Source: Leptospira ellisii
Lineage (GTDB): Bacteria; Spirochaetota; Leptospiria; Leptospirales; Leptospiraceae
DNA length: 7,794 bases
Direction of reading: 5' to 3'
Assembly (NCBI RefSeq): GCF_002811955.1
Contig: NZ_NPEF01000187.1
Span: forward strand, 1 to 7,794
Position numbers and translations under genes: made by a program. Below, piece after piece: positions 1 to 7,794 of this stretch. Numbering within the stretch: position 1 is the first letter of the stretch; the number at the start of each line of letters is the position of its first letter. The notes under the pieces were generated by a model, which did no database searches, had not been told where the DNA came from, and saw nothing but the letters and a program-made list of their open reading frames with translations.

Positions 1-1
1 T

Positions 2-337
2 TCCGTCGGGGAACGGGGAAAAATTTTAGAAGGTTATCGAGAATTCCGGGAATTCGACGAACGCTGGTTTCGACTCATAGAAATTCTGCGGGCGATGCGA
101 TTCGTACACTATTCGGCTTGGATTTCCAGTCGTTTTCGAACCGATCCGTCCTTCCCGAAAGCCTTTCCCCAATTTGCGGGAACCGATTACTGGGAAAAGG
201 AAACCTGGGAACTCAAAGAACAATATAAATTGATTTTGGATTCCGCCGGATCCAGAAATTTCTATTCGGTTACGGAAACCCCTTCCCCGGAAGAAGAACT
301 AAGCAACAAGGATTTTTTTTGGGATATGCAGGATTAA
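2..337 (+). CDS. srkA: Stress response kinase A (SrkA/RdoA/YihE family), C-terminal part
   Basis: The frame is open from the left edge and ends with TAA at 335-337, giving the last 111 residues of a longer protein. The segment GYREFREFD near the start, followed by LRAMRFVHYSAW and then DPSFPKAFPQF and YWEKE, matches from memory the C-terminal lobe of E. coli SrkA (YihE/RdoA), which has the same order of motifs. SrkA is a cytoplasmic Ser/Thr kinase of the aminoglycoside-phosphotransferase fold linked to envelope and oxidative stress survival. Its ATP-binding and catalytic residues lie upstream of the window and cannot be checked. The last 35 or so residues are acidic (SPEEELSNKD) and run slightly beyond the E. 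coli end. A methionine codon at 95 lies inside the conserved region and is not the start. The next gene begins 158 bases later and probably has its own promoter. Confidence 0.85.
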   Translation, partial: SVGERGKILEGYREFREFDERWFRLIEILRAMRFVHYSAWISSRFRTDPSFPKAFPQFAGTDYWEKETWELKEQYKLILDSAGSRNFYSVTETPSPEEELSNKDFFWDMQD

Positions 338-341
338 CCGG

Positions 342-368
342 TTGAATTTTGTAATAGAAAAGTAATAA
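342..368 (+). promoter_or_regulatory. Weak candidate promoter for the phosphate transporter gene
   Basis: The 158 bases between the kinase stop and the transporter start (338-495) are more AT-rich than the flanking genes and contain no gene. The best sigma-70-like pair I can see is TTGAAT at 342-347 and TAATAA at 363-368 with a 15-base spacer, shorter than ideal. A TTTACA at 437-442 lacks a good partner at the right distance. I cannot recognise a Pho box, and I see no convincing terminator for the upstream gene. This is a weak call based on consensus similarity only. Confidence 0.25.
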
Positions 369-495
369 ACACGGATGGGCCGTCGGTAAAATTTCAGTTG
401 TCCGACTTCGCCTATAGAAAACACTCAATCAACTGTTTTACATAAATTCTAAGCGAAAACCGTAGATTCTACAAAACAACAAACGGAAGCGTTTC

Positions 496-2784
496 ATGGA
501 CTTTTTCCTAATCATCGTTATCCTTATGGCCATTCTCGGAGTCGGCGACCTTCTGGTCGGAGTCTCCAATGACGCGGTCAATTTTACCAACTCGGCGGTC
601 GGCTCCAAAGCCTCATCCAAACGGATCATTTTAGTCGTGGCGGGAATCGGAATCATCTTCGGGGCCCTTTCCTCCAGCGGGATGATGGAAGTCGCGCGAA
701 AAGGAATCTTTCATCCGGAAGGATTCGCCCTCCAGGATCTGATGTTCCTGTTTTTGGCGGTGATGCTGACCGACATCGTTCTTTTGGATCTTTACAATAC
801 TTTAGGGTTGCCCACTTCCACGACCGTTTCCCTTGTGTTCGAACTTTTGGGCGCCGCTCTTGCGATTGCATTTTTGAAAACCGGAACCCTCAACGGCGCG
901 TTTCAAATCATCAATTCCGAAAGCGCTTTAAAGATCATTTTCGGAATCGTGACGAGTGTGATCGTCGCGTTCCTTTCGGGAATGATTCTTCAGTTCGTCT
1001 TCCGTTTTATCTTCTCCTTCAACCTGAAAAATTCGATGAGGTATTTCGGCGGACTTTTCGGAGGACTTTCCCTGACAACGGTGATGTTTTTCACCCTTCT
1101 TTCCGCGATGAAAGGTTCCACGTTCATCCCCCCCGAAACGGTAAAATACATCAACGAAAACTTTACGAACATCCTTCTGATCAGCTTCGCGGGATTCTCC
1201 GTCGTATTTCAGATTCTAGTATTATTAGAATGGAATATTCTTAAATTCCTAGTTTTGGTTGGAACCGGTTCCCTGGCAATGGCGTTCGCCAGCAACGACC
1301 TGGTGAATTTCATCGGGGTTCCTCTGGCGAGTTTCGCAACCTGGACGCTCATCCAGCAAGGAGGCGATCCGAACGCGATCGCCGCCGGTCTCGCCGGAAA
1401 CGTACAAACCCCGAACTTCATCCTTTTGGGAGCGGCCTGCGTCATGTTGTTCCCTCTTTGGTTCTCCAAAAAGGCGGAAACGGTCACCCAAACCGAAGTC
1501 ACGCTCGGTTCCCAAGGAGAAACATTAGAAAGTTTTAATACGAGTTTGGTCGCCCGCGTTTTCGTGCAGATCGCGCTCGGAATCTACACTCCTATCAAGG
1601 CGATCCTTCCCGCGAGCGTTCGTCATTTCATCGGAAAACGTTTCGAACAAAGAAACGTCTTTGAAGTCGTAAAAGTCCACGAAACCGAAGCATTCGATCT
1701 TTTACGCGCCTCCGTAAACATACAGATTTCCAGCGCCCTGATTTTGATCGGAACCTTATACAAACTTCCCCTTTCGACGACCTTCGTGACCTTTATGGTC
1801 GCCATGGGAACCTCCCTTACGGACGGAGCTTGGAACAAGGAGAATTCCGTAAACCGGGTCAGCGGAGTTCTAACCGTGGTCGGCGGATGGTTTTTTACCG
1901 CCATCATCGCTTCCACGACGGCCGGAATCATAGGATCGATCCTATATCTGTTCGGTTTTTCCTCGGTGATCGTTCTGGTTTTGGTCGCGGGTTTATTGAT
2001 TTATCTTTTCGGTAGAATCCATAAAAAACGCCAGGAAACCTACGATGAAAATCTGGAAAAACTGATCACCCTCAAAAAACATCCGGAACGTGCGCTTACG
2101 AGGACGATCTCCTCCATGCTCGCAAGTTTGAGCGTTGCGAGAAAAGCCCTCAACAACGCCTGTGCAGGTTACGTAAACGGCAAAAAGAAGAATTTCAGAC
2201 AGACTCAAAAACTTCTAAAGGATCTCAAAAAGATGCGGGAGAATTCCCTTTCCAGCTTCTTATCCATCGCGAACAAACATCTGGACGAAGAGGATCTTTC
2301 CGCGATTCATCCCGTCACGGATTCCATCAATCATCTCGATCGGATCACGGAAAGTATCTGGAACATTTTGCGGACCGCTTCCAACGGAATCAGCTCCTTT
2401 CAGGAGGTTTCGAAGGACGAAAAAGAGGAAGTCAAGGAATTGAGAAAATCGGCGACGAATCTTATGGAACTTCTGGCGGATTCGGATAAATTTCCGGATC
2501 TACTCGAAAAGGCCAGATCGGAAAAGAAAACCAAAAACCTAGAAAAGATCAAACAGAACATCTACAAAAGTCAGATGAAGCGGATCAAAAAAGGCGACAG
2601 CAAACTCAAATCCAGCGTTTCTTATTTCGTGATCGTCGACGAACTCGTGGACATCAACGACAATCTTCTTTCCCTCGCGGAACAGTTGAGCGTGGCGATT
2701 CCTTGGGCGGAAAAGAAAAAAATCGAACTACAGGGGAAATCGCAGTCTTCCGTCAAAGTTGAGGATAAGAAAAAGAAGAAGTAG
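496..2784 (+). CDS. PiT-family inorganic phosphate transporter with fused C-terminal PhoU-like domain
   Basis: A 762-residue inner-membrane phosphate permease. The two inverted PiT signatures are visible: SNDAVNFTNSAVGSKAS at residues 24-40 and ASNDLVNFIGVPLAS at 265-279. Each is paired with a Pro-x-Ser-Thr-Thr motif, GLPTSTTVS at 104-112 and KLPLSTTF at 423-430. In many PiT proteins that motif ends in histidine (STTH). Here it is STTV and STTF, as I recall for the long PiT proteins of Bacteroidetes. About a dozen hydrophobic segments lie between residues 3 and 506, broken by a hydrophilic loop at about 325-395. From about 535 to 740 the protein is charged and helical like PhoU/DUF47 accessory proteins, and it ends in five lysines. 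E. coli PitA is about 500 residues, so the tail is an added domain. By family analogy it should be a cytosolic regulator of the permease; this is inferred. The start has GGAAG six bases upstream (485-489). A GNAT gene follows after 12 bases. Confidence 0.9.
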   Translation: MDFFLIIVILMAILGVGDLLVGVSNDAVNFTNSAVGSKASSKRIILVVAGIGIIFGALSSSGMMEVARKGIFHPEGFALQDLMFLFLAVMLTDIVLLDLYNTLGLPTSTTVSLVFELLGAALAIAFLKTGTLNGAFQIINSESALKIIFGIVTSVIVAFLSGMILQFVFRFIFSFNLKNSMRYFGGLFGGLSLTTVMFFTLLSAMKGSTFIPPETVKYINENFTNILLISFAGFSVVFQILVLLEWNILKFLVLVGTGSLAMAFASNDLVNFIGVPLASFATWTLIQQGGDPNAIAAGLAGNVQTPNFILLGAACVMLFPLWFSKKAETVTQTEVTLGSQGETLESFNTSLVARVFVQIALGIYTPIKAILPASVRHFIGKRFEQRNVFEVVKVHETEAFDLLRASVNIQISSALILIGTLYKLPLSTTFVTFMVAMGTSLTDGAWNKENSVNRVSGVLTVVGGWFFTAIIASTTAGIIGSILYLFGFSSVIVLVLVAGLLIYLFGRIHKKRQETYDENLEKLITLKKHPERALTRTISSMLASLSVARKALNNACAGYVNGKKKNFRQTQKLLKDLKKMRENSLSSFLSIANKHLDEEDLSAIHPVTDSINHLDRITESIWNILRTASNGISSFQEVSKDEKEEVKELRKSATNLMELLADSDKFPDLLEKARSEKKTKNLEKIKQNIYKSQMKRIKKGDSKLKSSVSYFVIVDELVDINDNLLSLAEQLSVAIPWAEKKKIELQGKSQSSVKVEDKKKKK

Positions 2785-2796
2785 TCGAAAACTTCC

Positions 2797-3291
2797 ATGG
2801 AATTAGAAATCAAACCGTATCACGTCGATCAGACCGAATACGATCGAGGGATCGAAACGCTTTTGCAACGGTCCTACGTGGATGCGGGATTTACTTCTCC
2901 GGAAATCGCGGAAAAGATCTTTTCGATAGAGGAAGTCAAAAAACGGGGAAAGATTCTGTTGGGAATTACTACAACCGAAGAAGTCGTCGGAATGATTATC
3001 CTCGGAAACGAACACAATCCGTATCGACAGATCGCACAGACGGACGAGGCGGAAATGCAGCTGCTCGCCACGCTACCAAGCCATAGAAAACGAGGGATCG
3101 GCGATCGTCTCTGCCTCGATTTCGAAACGGAAGCGAAACGATCCGGTTTTCGAAACGCGGTGCTTTCCACTCAACCTTCGATGAAGGCCGCCCATAAGCT
3201 GTATGAGAAATACGGATACAGGAGAAATTCCGCCCGCGATTGGAGCAGGAACGACAGGGAATTTTGGGTTTACGAAAAGAAGCTGAGTTAG
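2797..3291 (+). CDS. GNAT-family N-acetyltransferase
   Basis: A 164-residue cytoplasmic protein with the Gcn5-related acetyltransferase fold, which transfers the acetyl group of acetyl-CoA to an amine. Motif A is clear: the strand EMQLLATLPSHR (86-97) runs into the pyrophosphate-binding loop RKRGIG (97-102) and a helix rich in charged residues. Motif B is AHKLYEKYGYRR (132-143), with Tyr136 at the place of the usual general acid. The first 60 residues are variable, as is normal because they set substrate choice, so the substrate cannot be told. The ATG lies 12 bases after the transporter stop. The purine-rich end of that gene (about 2770-2781) is the only possible ribosome binding sequence and is rather far away, so translation may depend on coupling. 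The gene probably shares the transporter transcript. Nothing in the sequence links its activity to phosphate. Confidence 0.85.
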   Translation: MELEIKPYHVDQTEYDRGIETLLQRSYVDAGFTSPEIAEKIFSIEEVKKRGKILLGITTTEEVVGMIILGNEHNPYRQIAQTDEAEMQLLATLPSHRKRGIGDRLCLDFETEAKRSGFRNAVLSTQPSMKAAHKLYEKYGYRRNSARDWSRNDREFWVYEKKLS

Positions 3292-3293
3292 CG

Positions 3294-3356
3294 TTCTTCC
3301 TGAGAAGAAGGACGTTGGAACGCCTTCGTTCCATGTTTGTCTACCGTCCCGTCCTT
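3294..3356. terminator. Probable bidirectional terminator between convergent genes (nested inverted repeats)
   Basis: The 80-base gap between the two stop codons (3291 plus strand, 3372 minus strand) contains three perfect inverted repeats. TTCTTC/GAAGAA (3294-3299 with 3304-3309) has a four-base loop. TGGAACG/CGTTCCA (3316-3322 with 3327-3333) also has a four-base loop. AAGGACG/CGTCCTT (3308-3314 with 3350-3356) encloses the second hairpin. The outer stem and the first hairpin share two bases, so they compete. T-runs after the stems are only moderate on either strand, so strong intrinsic termination is not certain, but position and symmetry fit a shared terminator for both operons. Confidence 0.55.
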
Positions 3357-3371
3357 GTCGATCGAACGTGA

Positions 3372-4634
<1,263 letters not shown>

Positions 4635-4641
4635 GGGAGAG

Positions 4642-4648
4642 CTCCTTT
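4642..4648 (-). promoter_or_regulatory. Strong ribosome binding site fixing the TTG start of clpX
   Basis: On the minus strand the sequence AAAGGAG lies seven bases before the TTG start codon of clpX. It overlaps the clpP stop codon (4647-4649), so ribosomes finishing clpP arrive on the clpX initiation site. No ATG in the same frame offers a better start in front of the zinc-binding domain. Confidence 0.8.
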
Positions 4649-5254
4649 ATTGAGCCGCGGCTGCGGCCTTCTCGCTGCGGTCGATCTGAATCACGTTATC
4701 GATAATTCCGTAATTCTTCGCTTCTTCCGCAGTCATATAAAAATTCCTTTCGGTATCTTTTTGAATTTGCTCCACACTCTTTCCTGTGTGTTTGTGATAA
4801 ATCGAATTTAAAATTTCCTTTAGCTTCAAAACTTCCCGGGCTTGAATCTCGATATCACTGGCTTGGCCGGTAGCCCCACCCATAGGTTGGTGCATCATAA
4901 TTCTGGAATTGGGAAGCGCGGAACGTTTTCCCGCAGCACCGCCAGCCAACAACAGAGCGGCCATGGAGGAAGCCTGTCCGAGACAAAGTGTACGGACGTC
5001 CGGTTTGATGTATTGCATCGTATCGTAAATGGCCAATCCGGAGGAAACATACCCTCCCGGAGAATTGAGGTAGAGATATATATCTCTTTCGGGATTTTCG
5101 GCTTCCAAAAATAACAACTGAGCCGTGATGACGTTTGCGTAATCGTCGTTGATGGCGTTCCCGAGAAAGATGATTCTATCCTTTAAAAGTCGGGAAAAAA
5201 TGTCATACGATCTTTCTCCCCTGCTGGTTTGCTCGATCACATACGGGATTACAC

Positions 5255-5258
<4 letters not shown>
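4647..5258 (-). CDS. clpP: ATP-dependent Clp protease proteolytic subunit ClpP, Asn at the catalytic Asp position
   Basis: A 203-residue serine peptidase subunit of ClpP length, expected to assemble as two seven-membered rings and degrade proteins delivered by ClpX. The N-terminus ([20 protein letters not shown]) is the conserved start of mature ClpP, so there is no long propeptide. The oxyanion-binding loop is NSPGG (65-69), the nucleophile is Ser98 in GQASSMAA, and the catalytic histidine is His123 in MMHQP. The third triad residue should be the Asp of the DTxRDxF motif (Asp172 in B. subtilis numbering). Here the segment reads KDTERNFYM and residue 172 is Asn, from codon AAT on the minus strand (4743-4745). 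Family members with Asn here exist: Listeria ClpP1 is the case I recall, where it lowers activity. Leptospira is reported to have two ClpP isoforms. The protein ends in a short alanine run. The ATG overlaps the tig stop by four bases, with AAGGA (5271-5275) about twelve bases upstream. Confidence 0.96.
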
Positions 5259-6610
<1,352 letters not shown>

Positions 6611-6637
6611 GATTTGAATAGGCCCGGAGGAGAATCT

Positions 6638-6646
6638 AAAAGAAAA

Positions 6647-6647
<1 letters not shown>
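6638..6647 (-). promoter_or_regulatory. T-rich tract directly after tRNA-Gly, possible partial terminator or processing site
   Basis: On the minus strand the last tRNA base is followed by TTTTCTTTT, directly after the GC-rich acceptor stem. The first T of the tract is also the discriminator base. This could release part of the transcripts, since a folded tRNA followed by a U-run resembles an intrinsic terminator, or it could be the 3' trailer trimmed during tRNA maturation. The tig start lies 36 bases beyond the tRNA end. Confidence 0.3.
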
Positions 6648-6718
<71 letters not shown>

Positions 6719-6736
6719 GATTATTCAGGTAGATCC

Positions 6737-6764
6737 ATGATTTTCGGGAAAAGTCCGGTGTAAA
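6737..6764 (-). promoter_or_regulatory. Candidate promoter of the tRNA-Gly / tig-clpP-clpX unit
   Basis: On the minus strand TTTACA (6759-6764) is followed after 16 bases by AATCAT (6737-6742), each close to the sigma-70 consensus (five and four of six bases). The start point predicted from the -10 would fall about ten bases before the first tRNA base, as is common for tRNA genes. No other good pair lies between the tRNA and tig (6611-6646), which suggests that tig depends on this promoter or on read-through from further upstream. Consensus match only. Confidence 0.45.
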
Positions 6765-6780
6765 CTCACTTTTTAAGGAA

Positions 6781-7419
6781 TCATCTCTTCCGTAACAATT
6801 TTTGGAAAAAGGGAAGAAGATTGTTCGCCAAAATTTTGTGCCCTTCCGCCGTCGGATGAATTCCGTCCTTTTGATTCAAGGTTTTGACTCCGGCCACGCC
6901 GTCCAAAAAAAACGGAACCAAAGGAAGGTTCTCCTCTTGCGCGACTTTCGGAAAAATGCTTTCGAATTTTTTCCGATATTCCTTTCCCAAATTCGGAAAG
7001 GTCCTCATGCCGATGAGAAGGATCTTCGCCTGCGGATTTTTTTTGCGGACTCGGGAAAGGATTTCCTTCAAGTTGTGTTCCGTCTGTTCCGGGGAAATTC
7101 CACGCATGGAATCGTTGGCCCCCAGTTCCAAAACGAAAACGTCGAAACCTCCGGACAAGGCCCAATCCAATCGTGCCAGACCGCCCGAAGTCGTATCTCC
7201 GCTCATCCCCGCGTTGACCGCCTTCACCTTCGTTCCCTGTTTGGATAATTTCTTTTCCAAAAGTCCGGGAAACGCTTCCTCGGGGGAATCCAACCCCAAC
7301 CCCGCGGTCAAACTGTCTCCGAAAAAAAGGATTCGAACCGGAGAAGCGTTTCCTTGTCCAAAACCCGCTACGGAAAAAACACAAACCAAAAGAAATAACA
7401 ATACGGCATCTCGATACAT
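6781..7419 (-). CDS. Exported SGNH-family esterase/lipase (TesA / arylesterase type)
   Basis: A 212-residue hydrolase with all four SGNH blocks: nucleophile Ser36 in GDSLTAG (34-40), oxyanion Gly74 in AGMSGDT (70-76), Asn102 in GAND (100-103), and Asp185/His188 in [10 protein letters not shown] (185-194). The family cleaves thioesters or esters of short and medium acyl chains. The nearest relatives I recognise are TesA-like lysophospholipase/arylesterases. The first 20 or so residues ([15 protein letters not shown]...) form a signal peptide or short anchor, so the enzyme should act in the periplasm or envelope. The Cys at residue 13 is inside the hydrophobic core and is not a convincing lipobox. 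The ATG at 7417-7419 has no good Shine-Dalgarno sequence; GGGGA about 17 bases upstream is too distant. The tRNA-Gly gene follows on the same strand after 62 bases with no obvious terminator between. The substrate is unknown. Confidence 0.85.
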   Translation of the reverse strand: MYRDAVLLFLLVCVFSVAGFGQGNASPVRILFFGDSLTAGLGLDSPEEAFPGLLEKKLSKQGTKVKAVNAGMSGDTTSGGLARLDWALSGGFDVFVLELGANDSMRGISPEQTEHNLKEILSRVRKKNPQAKILLIGMRTFPNLGKEYRKKFESIFPKVAQEENLPLVPFFLDGVAGVKTLNQKDGIHPTAEGHKILANNLLPFFQKLLRKR

Positions 7420-7436
7420 AAGATAGGAGTACCATC

Positions 7437-7483
<47 letters not shown>

Positions 7484-7485
7484 CT

Positions 7486-7794
7486 ATGATCCGCCGTTTT
7501 TTATTCGCGTTCCTCCTTCTTCTCGGTTTCTTAACCGTGTTCTATTACGTATCTTCCTACCAACAGGAACTGCAAGCGGACGGTTGGGACGGATATCTCG
7601 AATCCCAAGCCAAGTCCATCGTCGACAAAATGTCTCCGGAAGAACTGGTAGGTCAGGTCATTCACGTGGCGATTCCGGGCAAAACATTGGATCAGACCGC
7701 GGAAAAAGAAATTCAGGATATTCTTCCGGGAGGAATCATTCTTTTCGGAATGAACTTGGGGACAAAACAGGAAATCTTAAAACTCAATACGGAG
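7486..7794 (+). CDS. Membrane-anchored glycoside hydrolase family 3 protein (NagZ-like), N-terminal part
   Basis: The first 103 codons of a gene that continues past the window end. Residues 4-22 ([19 protein letters not shown]) after two arginines form an uncleaved anchor or signal peptide. From about residue 44 the sequence matches the start of family 3 glycosidases: [22 protein letters not shown], then an [18 protein letters not shown] segment that corresponds to the first strand of the barrel in NagZ-type beta-N-acetylhexosaminidases. Such enzymes remove N-acetylglucosamine from peptidoglycan fragments or act on other beta-glycosides. The catalytic residues lie beyond the window, so specificity is open. 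The classical Gram-negative NagZ is cytosolic, while the leader here implies an envelope location. The predicted transcription start (about 7484) is next to the ATG and no Shine-Dalgarno sequence is seen, so the mRNA may be leaderless. Confidence 0.8.
   Translation, partial: MIRRFLFAFLLLLGFLTVFYYVSSYQQELQADGWDGYLESQAKSIVDKMSPEELVGQVIHVAIPGKTLDQTAEKEIQDILPGGIILFGMNLGTKQEILKLNTE

Noticed and set aside
382..406. GTCGG/CCGAC inverted repeat after the kinase gene as a terminator
   Set aside because: The stem has only five pairs with a 15-base loop and no T-run follows, so it does not exceed chance.
7369..7419. Lipoprotein signal on the SGNH esterase (Cys13 after LLV)
   Set aside because: The cysteine lies too early, in the middle of the hydrophobic core, and Val at the -1 position does not fit bacterial or spirochaetal lipoboxes.
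6884..7426. A 180-codon open frame on the plus strand opposite the esterase
   Set aside because: It is antisense to a well-supported gene, lacks recognisable motifs and has no start context. The codon bias of the real gene leaves few stops on the opposite strand.
6773..7435. A 220-codon open frame on the minus strand overlapping the SGNH esterase in another frame
   Set aside because: The sequence is low in complexity (Gly, Arg, Phe, Ser) with no family motifs, while the overlapping frame has all four SGNH blocks. It is a shadow of the real gene.

Overview
The window looks like ordinary chromosomal DNA from a spirochaete, most probably a Leptospira species with fairly high GC. The assignment rests on the protein sequences, the long PiT transporter with a PhoU-like tail, and the general look of the code. 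It is an inference from recognition, not from a search. All gene boundaries are clean. I see no insertion sequence, phage gene, CRISPR array or broken gene, and nothing that amounts to a new defence or mobile system. The points worth a second look are details within core genes.

Left part (2-3291, plus strand). The window opens inside the last 111 codons of an SrkA/RdoA-like stress-response kinase. After a 158-base gap comes a 762-residue inorganic phosphate transporter of the PiT family, with a PhoU-like helical domain fused to its C-terminus. A GNAT acetyltransferase follows 12 bases later and is probably co-transcribed. The plus-strand genes meet the minus-strand operon tail-to-tail at 3292-3371, a short spacer holding nested inverted repeats that probably form a bidirectional terminator.

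Centre (3372-6764, minus strand). This is the classical protein-quality-control cluster, in transcription order tRNA-Gly(GCC), tig (trigger factor), clpP, clpX. tig and clpP overlap by four bases (ATGA). clpX starts with TTG behind a very strong ribosome binding site that overlaps the clpP stop codon. Trigger factor handles chains emerging from the ribosome, and ClpXP unfolds and degrades tagged or misfolded proteins. The ClpP encoded here has asparagine where the catalytic aspartate of the Ser-His-Asp triad is expected (Asn172). The tRNA gene sits 36 bases before tig with a promoter-like sequence before it, so tig may be transcribed through the tRNA.

Right part (6781-7794). An exported SGNH-family esterase (TesA/arylesterase type, minus strand) is divergent from the start of a membrane-anchored glycoside hydrolase family 3 enzyme (NagZ-like, plus strand, cut by the window end). 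The 66 bases between them hold a dyad-symmetric sequence in which two promoters appear to face and overlap each other.
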